Source of the DNA: Anadara kagoshimensis
Lineage: Eukaryota; Mollusca; Bivalvia; Arcoida; Arcidae
Length of the DNA stretch: 64,000 nucleotides
Assembly (NCBI GenBank): GCA_021292105.1
Contig: CM037869.1
Location: forward strand, 50,265,234 to 50,329,233
Reading direction: 5' to 3'
Shown piece after piece: positions 35,986-48,876 of the stretch; positions within the stretch are counted from its first letter, which is position 1; every line of letters begins with the position of its first letter. Position numbers and translations under genes: made by a program. Under the pieces are notes generated by a model that had not been told where the DNA came from, did not search any database, and worked only from the letters and a program-made list of their open reading frames with translations.

Positions 35986-36207
35986 TCCAAATCCGGTTTT
36001 CACGAACCGAACGCCTTCTCCTACCATTAGTCCGACACCGAACACCCACTTCTCCTATCATGGTACACGTATAGAGTTTTTTCTATATAGGCCTCTCCAT
36101 TGAGATAACGATGGGTAAGATGGGGACACATGATGGGAGAAGTGGGTGTTCGGTGTCGGACTAATGGTGGGAGAAGGCGTTTGCAAAAACGGATTCGGAT
36201 TCGGATT
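35986..36207. mobile_element. Hairpin MITE (spacer B)
   Basis: Duplicate of 19335-19557. Confidence 0.7.
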
Positions 36208-36919
36208 GACACCCCATCATAGAGTGTAAAAGAAAAAAAACAAAAGATCAGGTTCAAATTCCAGGATTGAAATAGTAGCAATGGTGGGAAAATCCAGAAA
36301 CCTGTACCATTTTATCTTGTATTTTACCATAAGTGTTATAATAATAGGAAAACCGGATCAAGTCCAAATTCATTATAATTCCTGATTACGTGATATACGT
36401 GTACAATGTCTTGTATATTTGAGGGGATGTATACAGATGATAAAATATGGATAGATATCATAATTCAAAGTTTTCGAAGAATTTAGACAATGAAATATCA
36501 ATGAATTTGTACATCTGCATATTTAAAGAAAAACGACGCAAAAAGTTTAACTACGCCGATATGTTAATATTTCTTGTACCGCGAAAATAAATACACGCGA
36601 AATTAAAAACGTTTATAGTATTGTTTTGTTAGTAACCAAGGTATTTATTACTAAAAATCTGACATGTTGTGCAAAATAAATCATTTTTTTTTTATTAAAG
36701 TAACAATATCAGAATTAAATTTAACAATATTTGTTTCAAATCCAAATTTATTCTATAAGTAGTCTGACATTTAAATTTTACACAACAGGTAACAATATAT
36801 GGTGCACACTATTATTTTATTGCGTTGTAAGAACATATTATTTGTTAATTAAATATGTTTTTAAAATCGATATAAAAAAAGTTGCCTAGGTTAACATGAC
36901 ATGGATTTAGTTACACCTA

Positions 36920-37323
36920 CAGGTTTGTCAAAAGTTTAACAATAATTTAGATATCAAAAGCCGAAATGGTAGCTCATATCTAATCCTTTTTAGCTAAAAG
37001 GAATAAGGGCCGAATCGGTAGCTCATATCTACCTTTTTTAACTATAAGAAATAAGGGCCGAATCGGTAGGTCATATCTACCACTTTTTAGCATTAAGGAA
37101 TAAGGGCCGAATTGGTAGCTCATATCTACCACTTTTTAGCAATGAGGGCCGAATAGGTTACTCATATCTACCACTTTTTAGCTATAAGGAATAAGGGCCG
37201 AATCGGTAGCTCTTTTGGCAAACGCAATATATAAATCTTGTCAGTAATTCGGACAACACTCGCCCATATTTTAGCGACCGATGTCTTTTAACTTATCTAT
37301 TTGTTATACTTTCGATAGATCTG
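36920..37323. mobile_element. MITE with internal ~60-bp units (spacer B)
   Basis: Duplicate of 20267-20670, TA-flanked. Confidence 0.65.
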
Positions 37324-37456
37324 TAGAAGTACAATGAAGGCGGGGGAAGTTCATTGTTGAATTATGATGATAAAGCTTCCTTTTACAAACAATGTTTACA
37401 GACACGTATATTTCTCCTTATATTTTTGTGTCAAATCATCTGCAATTAAGTACTCT

Positions 37457-38773
37457 TTAGTCATAACTTCCATGGTGGGAGAAACATGTGAAGCTTAGTC
37501 ATAACTTCCATGGTTGGAGTAACATGTGAAGCTTAGTCATAACTTCCATGGTGGGAGTAACATGTGAAACTTAGTCATAACTTCCATGGGGGAGTAACAT
37601 GTGAAGCTTAGTCATAACTTCCATAGCGGGAGTAACATGTGAAGCTTAGTCATAACTTCAATGGTGGGAGTAACATGTGAAGCTTAGTCATAACTCCCAT
37701 GGTAGGAGTAACATGTGAAGCTTAGTCATTACTTCCGTGGTGGGAGTAACATGTGAAGCTTAGTCATAACTTCCTTGGTTGCAGTAACATGTGAAGCTTA
37801 GTCATAACTTCCGTGGAAGGAGTAACATATGAAGCTTAGTCATTACTTCCGTGGTGGGAGTAACATGTGAAGCTTAGTCATAACTTCCGTGGTGGGAGTA
37901 AGATGTGAAGCTTAGTCATAACTTCCATGGTGGGAGTAACATGTGAAGCTTAGTCATCACGTCCGTGGTAGAAGTAACATGTGAAGCTTAGTCATAACTT
38001 CAATGGTAGGAGTAACATGTGAAGCTTAATCATTACTTCCGTGGTGGGAGTAACATGTGAAGCTTAGTCATAACTTCCGTGGTTGGAGTAACATGTGAAG
38101 CTTAGTCATAACTTCCGTGGTAGGAGTAACATGTGAAGTTTAGTCATTACTTCCGTGGTGGGAGTAACATGTGAAGATTAGTCATAACTTCCGTGGTGGG
38201 AGTAACATGTGAAGCTTAGTCATAACTTCCATGGTGGGAGTAACATGTGAAGCTTAGTCATAACTTCCGTGGTTGGAGTAACATGTGAAGCTTATTCAAA
38301 TCTTCTATAGTAGGAGTAACATGTGAAGCTTAGTCATAACTTCCGTGGTGGGAGTAACATGTGAAGCTTAGTCATAACTTAAGTGGTAGGAGTAACATGT
38401 GAAGCTTAGTCATAACTTCCGTGGTAGGAGTAACATGTGAAGCTTAGTCATAACTTCCATAGTGGGATTAACATGTGAAGCTTAGTCGTAACTTCCGTGG
38501 TAGGAGTAACATGTGAAGCTTAGTCATAACTTCCGTGGTAGGAGTAACATGTGAAGCTTAGTCATAACTTCCGTGGTAGGAGTATCATGTGAAGCTTAGT
38601 CATAACTTCCATGGTGGGAGTAACATGTGAAGCTTAGTCATAACTTCCATAGTGGGATTAACATGTGAAGCTTAGTCATAACTTCCATAGTGGGATTAAC
38701 ATGTGAAGCTTAGTCATAACTTCCGTGGTAGGAGTAACATGTGAAGCTTAGTCATAACTTCCGTGGTAGGAGT
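37457..38773. repeat. 38-bp satellite, about 35 units (spacer B)
   Basis: Same unit and right boundary as 20804-21893, about six units longer; repeated variant blocks (CCATAGTGGGATTAAC) suggest recent internal duplication. Confidence 0.95.
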
Positions 38774-38906
38774 GCTCGTCTCTTACATGATTTGTCAATT
38801 TTCAAATTTTCTTCTTGCTTTGGGCTCTGAATATGGATTTGTACATTGTGTTTGTTTTTGATTCACAAAGTAAAAATTCGATTCTAGTTTGTTTAAAAAA
38901 ATTTGA

Positions 38907-39143
38907 TTGGTCAGATTTTTTTGTTTTTTCTTAATGTTTTACAAAGTTACGTATGCTTGCATATATTTCGCTACTGAAGTACCAGAGGTAAGGTCAGCTG
39001 TGGGAATTGAATTTAATGTACATGTATGCTTTGTAGATGTGAAGCACATTGGTGTCACCACATATAGAATTTCTTTGTTGAATAGCTTGGAAGAACTTTC
39101 ATTATTACCCACTAAAATATTAACTTTGACTGTTCAAGCCTAA
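38907..39143 (+). other. Small open frame of unclear status, spacer B
   Basis: 78 codons; same frame as 22027-22245 plus VDVKHI. See that entry. Confidence 0.2.
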
Positions 39144-39231
39144 AAACGAAGCCATTTTCTATACTAATATTTGTTTGAAAAAAAATCAAAAACTTTTCAT
39201 AGAATTTAATGAATGGGGAAATAGAAAAGAA

Positions 39232-39390
39232 GTTGAGTTGAGTAATGGTGTTAAACGTCCCAGTCAAGAATATTTCACTTACATCAAGACATCAGCCAGC
39301 TATAGCCGAAGGTGCAGAAATTCAGCCTATGCATTGCGATAATGACATTATACAGCAGGGTTCTCTATCGTGCCAATCCCACCGTGATTA
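39232..39390 (-). repeat. SINE 3' fragment (spacer B)
   Basis: Duplicate of 22333-22495. Confidence 0.7.
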
Positions 39391-39547
39391 AAGGATAAAA
39401 TAAATAATAAAACAAGGTGTAAATGTCTTTTTTCACGTGCGTATCTTATGTAATGTTATATAAAGGAAGACACAGTAACAATGGAGTGAAGAGGTGAAGA
39501 ATACTATGTTGTGTCAAAATCACATATTATACCAGTTATAATTTTAC

Positions 39548-39593
39548 AGCAGTAGACGGCCGTTTCGGAATACAATTCGTCATCAGTAGTGCT
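39548..39593 (-). ncRNA. Hammerhead-ribozyme-like motif, spacer B
   Basis: Same parts as at 22650-22695, but the second stem I strand reads TACTGCT instead of TAGTGCT, giving one mismatch in stem I. Confidence 0.5.
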
Positions 39594-40074
39594 TGGACCA
39601 AAATTATAAAAGCAAAAAAAACCGAGACTTAAAACATTTAACGCAAAAGAAAATGTTGTGTAGTTTCCTTTCACACCCTCTCTAAATTTAGCGGATAATG
39701 GCAAAATTTGAATCGTCGTTTAAACGTTTAAAAACATTTGTAAATGAATTCTCAGTATAAATAAACTTCTTTCTGTCTAATTGCTTATCAAGAATATGTT
39801 AACAGTGAAGTTGAATAACTACAGTTTATGAACTACTGCAATTTGTGACTTAATTAACCCTAAAATATGGACATTTAGAAATTATCGGGTCATCTCCACA
39901 AATATAAAAAAACCTTAACAACATTAAGTAGAGAAATATTGGAAGTTTAACACTTAGTTTAGGGATCAGTATAACACCATCCCTTGTTAGCTATGTAACC
40001 AGCTATCTATATCTCGTTGACTTAACAACCGATCCTCGAATCCTTTTCGTGAATTCTAATTTTCTCTCATGTAT

Positions 40075-40835
40075 AGGTAAACAACATTGACCTGTCCGTT
40101 TTACCTTTGAATTAAATATTCATTATGGATAGGTAAATTTGAGTTATAGGGATCATGCGTGTATATTATGTCTATATGATGTAAACAATATTCATGGGCA
40201 GTGTGTATATGTATTAATTGCTTACCCTAACGCTACCTATATATTGGATGGATATTCCTAATGAAAGGTGAAACGGACAGGTCAATGTTGTTTGCCTATA
40301 TATATACATTCCTATTGTTTGTTTCATGTGTATATATAGCATGATCTTAATCGATATTTATATAAATAACAATCAACATTGACCTGTTCGATTGACCTTT
40401 AATGTAAATATTTATTATGGATTAGTACATTTATGTGTAGGGATGTAAGTGGGTTTTTTTGTCTAAAAGACAAGAAACGTACAATGTGTCAATCCTAAAA
40501 CTACCCATGTTTTTGATATTGGAACATTGTATATAAATAGTCCTAATTAAAAGTAAAACGGACAGATCAATGTTGTTTTGTCTATATATGCATAGGTAAA
40601 CAACATTGAACTAGCCGCTCGACCTTTGATTTAAATATTCATCATGGACGAGTAAATATACGTAATAGGGATCACGCGTGTATATTCCGTCTACCTGATG
40701 TGGACACTAATCATGGGCAATGTGTTTATGTTTTAATTGCGAATTCTAACGATACCTATGTATTGGGTAGGCCCTCCTATATGTATATTACTGATGAAAG
40801 GTCAAACGGGCAGGTCAATGTTGTTTGCCTATACA
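40075..40835. promoter_or_regulatory. Six AGGTCA-type direct-repeat modules of cGLR copy 3
   Basis: Alternating minus/plus pairs near 40087, 40266, 40378, 40552, 40606 and 40798; several have one changed base (AGGTGA, AAGTAA, AGATCA, TGAACT). The last, AGGTCA...AGGTCA, precedes a TATA-like stretch (GTATATATC near 40845), about 115 bp upstream of the ATG at 40964. One more alternating pair than in copies 2 and 4. Confidence 0.5.
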
Positions 40836-42361
40836 TGTATATATCAAGTTTAAATCATAAGTGTACACAGTTAGTCAGTGTGTAGTTTTAGCATTTGTAA
40901 CGTCCGCTGTACACGATTTCGGTTTGTATTTACATTTGTAAAGAAATTCCTTTTAATTTCAAGATGGAGCATATTTCAGCTATGTTATGGACCCGTCTTA
41001 GCATATTCCTTGGAACAGTAGAGTCAGTATTTATCAGAAGGCAGAGATATGACCTATTTGGTAGTATTGTGTCTATGATAACAGGCTTCAGGGTAATAAC
41101 CAGTGGAAGTAGAGCAGAAGGACTATCACTGCCTAGTAGTGATTATGATACGATGTTTTTACTCGAAAAAGTGATTGTGTCTGACAATGTAGAGGATTTG
41201 GACAGTGACATTATCGTTGAAACAAATGATATTAAACCTGGTTTTGTAAAACTTCGTTGTTTAAACAATCAAAGAAATCTTATCAGGAATGCAATGACAC
41301 GGACTCTCGAGGGCATGTTTCTATCCAGTGTATTGTTCCGTGACTTAACTGTTCAGCTGGTATCGAAAAATTTCCCAGGTGCGTATGCTCATGGACCGTG
41401 TGCAACATTTCAATCTAAATGTAAAATAGAATACGACATCTTATTATGTTTGCCTTGTAGGTCGTGGCCTCGGATAGCGTCAGAATGGATCGACAGAGTC
41501 AGGCATAATAATTGGCCATCACCAGATTTGATTCAAGATATTGTACAAGAAGCTTGCTTATTAGTCCCTATTGGAAATTCTTACTCACAGGAGAGAGATT
41601 TACAGTGGCGAATTTCCTTCTCACTTGCTGAGAAAAAACTAGTCCATTCTTTTAACCATACACAATTTTTGTGCTATGGTCTTCTCAAGTTATTTCTGAA
41701 ACATCTTATAAATTCCAATGTGGAAATTAAGAATTTACTCTGTTCTTATTTCATCAAAACAAGTTTATTCTATTGCATTGAGGAAGAGAACATCGTCTGG
41801 AATAAGGAGAATTTTATTGATTGTTTTTGGACATGCTATAGACGATTAATGAAGTGGGTTCGGGATGAATACTGTCCGAACTATTTTATAAAAGATAACA
41901 ACATGTTTGAGGGCAAGGTTTGTGGTAGTAAGGGAAGAGTACTGTTTGATCATTTGTTCAGGTTGTATAACGACGGGTTAGACAGCTTACTACTTATTCC
42001 GTGCTTTTCAGGCTTATCTTCTTTTGTAAGGACAGGGAACATACCAACAAACATTACATATATTAGGCATGAATTGAGAGAATACCTTTGTGATGTAGAG
42101 ATAATAATTTTAGATTTAGCTCTTAGTAATATTGAATTTCATGAATCAATAAAATTTAATTCCATAATTGGTTCTATGATGCAACAATCTATCAGTTCAA
42201 CGGACAGTACAATACTTACTTTAATGATGTCTGATAACACTATGTATAACATTGTTCCATTTTTGTATAGGTATACACAAACAACAAGATCACATAAAAA
42301 TCGATATAGACACATCAGAGGGTTAAAACAGTTCGTAATAAATAAATGTATGGTCAGTGAT

Positions 42362-45300
42362 CACAGCTGTTATATACAGTACACTTTAGTTACAGCAGCA
42401 GTAAGAAAAATGTAGGTCAATCTTATCTACAGTGTGTTACTAGGTGCACTCATGAATATTATAATGAGGTCAGAGATGGCGACTTAAGAATGCCACCTCA
42501 TGTTTTTCAAAAAATAAATAAAAATACTAATCAACTGAAATTTGAAGTGACCATGCATCTTTTATTATGTTTTAACATTATATAATAATATCCATCATTA
42601 AATTTGCCCAAAGTAACAAAAATAATCACAAACATAGAGACAAATACCTGTAAGTGTTGGTAAAATGAGGGTCCACTTGGGATTGAATAATGATGACTTT
42701 TAAAAAATAAAATAAAATATTTTGCAACTTTTAAATTATATTTGAAATATATCATGTAAAACTTCACACTTTCAACTATATAGTACAACAATTCATTTGT
42801 ATTGGGCACTTAAATTATTTTTGAACAAACACATTTAAAAGTATATATAAACCATAATACCGTTCATTGTTGAACCATATTCTATGTAATATTAACTAAA
42901 TTAAAAACAATATAAATTATATATAGCTTTTATATCCAAGTACATTTAGTATTAATTTGGATAACCAGACTGTAAAACAAAATATTTAGATGATACATAC
43001 ACAAATATATATCAAATTATTGTAATCTTTTCCTTTTTATTTGGGGTATCTCTGACTGAATTTCAGGGGATGTTTTCAGGAGATTCTTCAAAAATGGATG
43101 ATTCTCTTTTAAGTGGCTGCCGAATGCCAGAGTGGGTTTTAGATAGTTGGTTAAATTCTTTATGAATTGATTCTCCACCTTGTTCTCCAAAATACCCAAA
43201 ACCAAAGTGCCAGTCGGAAAGCCATTGCATTATATGATCTTCTAATAAATGTTGCTTTAAAATGATTCTAATTCTAGGAAATTTAGCCGAAAATAGTTCA
43301 AGTACCTACTAATTAATTTATCTATTTCTTGTATCTCTTTATCTTCAATATATCTATCATGTGAAATTTTCAAATGAATATATCTAAAACGGTAAACAAT
43401 TCCTGAAATTTACATTTAATCCCAAATGCCTTAGCAATTATTGTATTGTCAGATGTTACTCAACTGTTTTGCTTACTACACTATTACAGATAGATGTGTA
43501 TGTACCAACTTCTAAATATTTGTTACAATGATTTCCAACAAAACTTTTCCCATGATATGCTTGACGTTGGATTCCATGTGACTTCAATACATCATCAAGA
43601 TTTTTTGCCAATGGTCCTGAACCTTTTTCAAGTTTTGCATCTTCTTGAATGGCCTCAATTTCTTTCTTTAATGTTTCAATTTTATCCCGAAGTGTTCGTT
43701 TTTTTCTAATTGTTTTATTTAAAATGCTTAAAGAACAGTTATTCGTATCTAAGTCATCAATTTGTGACTTAAGATTTTGAATTTTAATTTCAATTTTTTT
43801 TGCTTTTCGCAGTTTTTGTACATATGTATCAAAAAGTTGTTCAGACAGATGCCCTTGACGTTTCGCTTTTTCATTTGCAATTTCTAAATCAAGTCCATGA
43901 CATTCAGCCTCAAGCAGATCATGGTGTTTTTTAACTACTCCAAGTAAAATATGTAAATATGGTAGACAAATTTGATTCAAAGGGACAGGTAATATTCTAG
44001 ATCTGATAACGTTATAAAAATTTCTTTGATTCTTAAGATTACCTTTCCCTTTGTTCATAAAAGCGTTGTAATTTCTTTTCATTTGTAAGATTGTTCTTTT
44101 TTTAGCTAGAGTACGGTTACTCTTTTTAATTTGAATGTTATTTCTATCTATTTGACAAAATACATGGATATTTACCACTAGCTCCGGCAATACCCTGCAC
44201 TTTTGATAAAAAATCATAATCACCAAATAAGAAAACCCTAAATTTTTGCCTCTCCAGTTAGAATTTTGAAGTTCTTTAATTTGCTTTGCATATTTACTAA
44301 GACCTATTGTCAAGTTTTTGCTGAATCAGGTGCCAAAAAATAACAAAAAACAATTGTATTTTGTACTGAATTTGGATGTCGGAGATTACCTATTTGAAAA
44401 CACATTTTAAAACTACCACCCCCCTTATCACCACCAATTTTAACCCATATTTCGTCCTCCGGTATTTTGTTTCCTCTCCATGTTAATAACCCAGCATTGT
44501 GGTATCTATCTAAATAATTTTTAATAAAACTTTGAAGATCTTGTACACAAATACATGGAGCTGGATGAACATGAAGACCTGCCACACTGTCTGGCGAAGT
44601 ATCATCTAAAAATTCAAAATTTATATTTTCAGCCAAATATTTATCCCCATTCCCTATCAAACTCTTCTTTTCTGATCGCTGCATACTCTCAGAAGCTTCA
44701 GTTATACCTAAAGATTTTAATAAACGCCTTAAATTTCTTTTTTGATACCATGTAAGACCAACATGTGACTTTATTGCCAATCCCATCCGTTTGTTAATTT
44801 TTCCAACTTCTTTGATGCCTGCATTTTTAAAAATTTGTTGTTTCAGTTGTTTTGGTGTGTACTTAAGTTCTGATGATTGCTGTAAAGTTGTAGATTCATT
44901 GTCAGACCCGCTAACAATGGATCTAACAACTTTGATTTCCCTCGCCCTTTTCTTTTTAAGTGGGGATCTGGCGGTTGATGTTGATTTCCTAGCTTTCGTT
45001 ATAGGTGTTAAATGTATTGGCTGAAATAAAATTAAAACAGTACATGTATTAGTTTTTTTTTTATAAAAGTAAGTGTTGTGTTAAATATCCGAAATAAGTA
45101 ATTCAAACAAAGTTAAATTGGAAAATCAAGACGCGAATTTGTTAATCTGCTTAATAATTAAATGTAAATTTTATACCTGTCCCCCTGTCTTTGCTTTGAT
45201 CAGTTGTCCCTGTGCTGCATGCAGCTTTCGCTTTAGTGTATGTGTGAAAAGTTTTTCTTCTGTTTGTGTGAGTGGTGCATCTATTGGCTTTTCTAAAATT

Positions 45301-47081
45301 TCTTCAAGAGGATTTTCTAAAATATTTGGAACTGGAACTTGCTGTTGTTGGACATGTTGTTGTTCTTCAACTTGGTACTGGATTTGCTGTTGTTGCTGCT
45401 GAACCGGTTGTTGTTGTTGATAATGATGTTGATGCTGTTCTGGTCGTTGTTGTTGTTGTTGTTGGCAATTTGTATTCTTGTCTTTAGAATTTGGGTTTCA
45501 ATGTGCCTTCGTCACATATAGGTCTTACATGTACAGGTTTAGCCAAAAGTTGCCGTAGTGTGAGAGGTGGGGAAACATTTAGAGAGAGGAGGTTGCTTGT
45601 TATACATGTATGGTCATGAATCCTCTCCAGAGGACCTTTAAAATGGCATATTTTACATTTAACATCTAAACTCTAAAACCTGATTTCTAAATTTTAAATC
45701 AATAAACATAGATGACAATGAAATATCTGTTCTACAACAAGGGCATTTAGCTTCAGATTCAGAAGTCTGAACTGACAACTGTCGTTGTAGACATTTGCGC
45801 AAAATACATGCTCACATGAAGTCCTCACAGACTGTGGTGAATAAATATCATGACATATTGCACAATAAAATGTTGTTTCTGATTATTATTAAATCCAATA
45901 ATTTCATATCTCTCTGTATTTATGTTTGGAAAACGGTTAAGATCTGGCAACATTTCAAAAATATTTACACTATTGTTGATACATAATTTTTTAATATTGG
46001 TCTCCCACCTTTACACTGTTCTTTAAAAATTGAACAAACATGACATTCATTTAAAGAAATTTCAGAATTATAGGATTTTTTCCAAAAATTGTCATTATTA
46101 TATTGAATAGTATTACGAAATTTATCATATGATGATGAATCCTGTAACTTTCGTCTTACAGTTGTTTTTATAAAATTATAGCATTTTGTACATATAATGT
46201 CAGAATGTGCACTAGGTTTGTCTGTAACAACATCTATTTGAAAAATATCAAATATCTGCTGTTTTTGTGCATAACTTTTATGAATGATATTATTTCTTTT
46301 TTCTTTTCTTGTTTGTGCTCTAGACAAACAAAGTCTACACAATTCTGATACATTTTTATTATGCTTTTCAATAGAATGGTCAAGTATCTCCATTATAGAA
46401 ATAAATAGCTAAATAAAGTTAAAACTGACAAAAAATTAATAAAAAATAAAAACTTAATTAATAAAATTGATTGCTATGATGTATCTAATTATATTAATAT
46501 AATTAACAAGCAATACACAAGCTTGTTATGTAATACTAAAATATTACATGTACATATGGTTGAATAAAACTACATACGGTACCTAAGTTAAGAAGTTCTA
46601 CAAATTCCCCTCTTAGTGCCCCAAAAATATCACACTGATTAAACAGTCAAGCAACCTCCTCTCTCATGGATAACACATGCAATATGATAGAAAAACTTGC
46701 AAAATTAGTTTTTTTGACCTTTTAATTTACCATTACATTCTTTAAATGATTAATGACATTGTCCTCATGTTTATCTCATTATTTTCGGTTTTAAACACAA
46801 AAACTGTGACTTTAATTAACACGTGTTGAAAGATTTACTTATTTGGGTCATGATTTGACCTGACAGCCTGATATAACAGTGCAAATGTGATAAAAATAGT
46901 TTTAGGAAAGACCAAACATGCTTCTAAAGCTAGTTAGGTTGCGTCCTTAGAGACAAGCGTCTGCGCATGCTCAGCATGATGCATCATCCAAGAGCTGATA
47001 ACAGTGGAGTGTGACCTACATTCTACTGATAACAGCAGCTTAACTAAATGTTACTGTATATATAGTGTACAAACAGCTGTG
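42362..47081 (-). mobile_element. RAG1-N-terminal/Chapaev-like DNA transposon (4.72 kb)
   Basis: Ends CACAGCTGTT (left) and AACAGCTGTG (right) with further inverted similarity (ACAGTA.CA..TTTAGTTA). The target duplication is TGAT at 42358-42361 and 47082-47085; a 5-bp GTGAT reading is possible if one end base is lost. The empty site is seen in copy 4 (GTCAGTGATGTGAGTACC). The CAC start and 4-bp duplication fit the Chapaev (CMC) group, and the RSS-like end plus RAG1-N-terminal-like protein fit the N-RAG-TP type described from Aplysia. The transposase gene runs antisense to the cGLR. Confidence 0.8.
43020..46393 (-). pseudogene. Decayed transposase with RAG1-like N-terminal zinc modules and DDE core
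   Basis: Minus strand. ATG at 46391-46393. N-terminal module: ELCRLCLSRAQ, FQIDVVTDKPSAHSDIICTKC, NECHVC and CKGGRP, the Cys/His layout of the RAG1 N-terminal region. About 45975-45880 has VNIFEMLPDLNRFPN. RING finger at 45880-45705: CAICHD, TSCEHVFC, then in another frame CPCCRTDI. A further zinc motif CKICHF...RIHDHTC at 45655-45600. Gln-rich stretch 45475-45340, then donor CAG|GTATAA (45177/45176) and acceptor TTTATTTCAG (before 45020), in phase. Transposase core: first Asp in KIGGDKGGGSFK (near 44429), second Asp in VFLFGDYDFLSKVQG (near 44215), Glu in FGYFGEQGGESIHKEFN (43160-43200). About eight frame changes separate these blocks, so it is inactive. Homology is by recognition, not by search. 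Confidence 0.75.
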
Positions 47082-47580
47082 TGATGTGAGTACCGGAAGG
47101 TTACTACTAGCTACGTTATGTTATCTTAGTGGACAATACAACGAAATGGTCACTTTTGTACACGACGCTCTGGAGAAATTAAAATCTACCATGTTATATT
47201 TAGGCAAGGATATACAATTGTCAACACATCATCCATACATTGATATAATTTGCGGTAAAAGTTTAACGCTGAATCAAAAGCTGAGACTCGGTGTTATTGC
47301 AAGACCTTCTGTTTGCATTTTAAAACATAAATTCTATCCTCTTGAAATAGAAACAGATCTTGTAGAACATTCTAATTTAAAAACAGCATATATACCACCA
47401 GTTGTGTATTATAACGTTCTTTTGTTTCTATCATACCACCATATGGGATGTAGAGACAAAATGAGCTACTCTCTGAATGAGTTATATATAGCAGTGCACG
47501 GTGACAGATTCATCGAAGAACTGGAAAGACCGTTAGCAAACGCGTTGTTGCAGAGATGTCTGTACATTTTTGATAACTAA

Positions 47581-48876
47581 AGAAAAATTACACCATAAAC
47601 AGAATGGATTTTCAATTGTAATATAATTATCTTCTTATTTAATATATTTTTAGGTATATTGATCCGGATAATATTACGTTTCATCATTTTTTTCATCATA
47701 TTAGAAGAGGACTTAATTACAGAGCAAATTCTGTTTTTGTGTATTGATTTTGTGCGTTTGTTTATTGATCCGGACATGGATTGTAAATAATTCCCACTGC
47801 TAACTCTGACTGTAAGCAATATACTGTTTGGGGGTCGTTTCAAATTTCTTAATGTCATTAGATATATACATTTACGCCTTTTCCCATCAATTCTAATATA
47901 AAGCCGACTAGGAATTTATTGGAACCCCTTCTCAGACCAGTTTTATCAGTGAAATATCAGTTTTGCAGTAGTTTGATATCTATTTCCATTAAAACCCACA
48001 AACTCATTGCTTCATGTGAATGTATATGTTTGATCGCTGTAAAGGATGATGTGTTTGATAATATGGGCACAAACTAAACATTGGCACATGGAGTACTGTA
48101 TACAGTCGTTTGTTTTTGGTACGATAAATAAGTCAATAATATTACGATTTTTATCATTATCTGACTTATGGTAGCAAAGCTCATAAATTGACTTATTAAA
48201 TATTGTTTTATCTTCTTAGAGTGAAGTGCTTTCATTTGTATCGCGACATTACCAGCCATAATTGAAAAGGCAGATTAAATTTTTTGTAGCGTTCTTAGTT
48301 TATTGTACAAAAACGTTATTTTCGCCTACCGTACAACTGAACATTATAATTTTAATGTTACGGTCTACGTATACAGTATCTGGATGACTATTACTTTCAT
48401 TTCCAAAAAGTACTTGTCAAAACAACAATTTTCTATTTGCTATGGTTGGTCGGGACAAACCAGAGCTGAAACAACCAGCATTCGCCTTGCACTGCTGGAC
48501 ATTTGACTTGGATATTTGAGGAAAACTGAATCTGGATATACGTTTCTTCTTAATCTTTTATTTTTTTTTTATTTTAAATACAATACATGTAAAGTTGGCA
48601 CCGCTAGGTTATTTCGTTATAGAGCGGGTTTTTGCGACATCAAAATCACACAGGAGGAATGACTTTATTGTCGGTTCCAAAGTTTTTACTTTGCTTCTGG
48701 ATTGTGATTCGGAAATGGATTATTATGTTTGTTTTTGATTTATAATTTCCTTCCGACTAAAGTATTCTGGGTGACAAAACGTATCCTTACAAACATAAAA
48801 ATTCAGATAAAATCACCCGATTTTCAAAATAAATAAAGAATAATTTACAAAGTTTATTCCCGTAGAATGTTCAACA
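47581..48876. other. 3' flank of cGLR copy 3 (type II)
   Basis: Closely related to 56147-57415 downstream of copy 4, and only its first bases resemble the type I flank of copies 1 and 2. Ends abruptly at TTCAACAGTG, where the 38-bp satellite begins mid-unit. The open frame at 48303-48506 recurs at 56893-57096 but has no recognisable domain. Confidence 0.7.

Larger units (their letters stand above)
25635..40070. repeat. Spacer unit B between cGLR copies 2 and 3
   Basis: Duplicate of spacer A with two insertions (25958-28892 and about 29114-29695), one extra 166-bp unit and a longer 38-bp satellite. Parts not listed separately (30175-31585, 32760-33870, 36210-36919) correspond to the gene-free parts of A. 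Confidence 0.85.
40964..47580 (+). pseudogene. cGAS-like/Mab-21 gene copy 3, split by a 4.7-kb transposon
   Basis: Coding parts are 40964-42361 and 47082-47580, interrupted in the codons for VSD|VSTG. The first part is open for 466 residues and keeps GS and D-x-D (SGSRAEGLSLPSSDYDTMF), the third Asp (EYDILLCLPCRSW) and the Mab-21 C-terminal motifs (WRISFSLAEKKLV). Reading continues 17 codons into the transposon (ending TAAVRKM) to a stop at 42413-42415. The second part is open for the last ~165 residues and has the type II end shared with copy 4 (NEMVTFVHDALEKLKS). Leaving out the element and one TGAT copy, the gene would be full length with no other lesion seen, so the insertion is its only break. 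A 483-residue truncated protein could still be made; whether it is expressed is unknown. Confidence 0.9.

Noticed and set aside
39504-39704. Frame with NFGPSTTDDELYSETAV as a peptide gene
   Set aside because: It is the hammerhead motif region read as protein; the conserved bases are better explained by the RNA structure.
44791-45521. Plus-strand Leu/Cys-rich frames
   Set aside because: They are antisense shadows of the transposase exons and Gln-rich stretch.
42362-47081. Transib/ProtoRAG assignment of the transposon
   Set aside because: Ends are CACAGCTG and the duplication is best read as 4 bp; core motifs resemble Chapaev-type transposases more than Transib. The 5-bp reading needs loss of a terminal base.
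47065-47580. Separate gene after the transposon
   Set aside because: It is the last ~165 codons of copy 3 cut off by the insertion; it begins inside the TIR without an ATG.
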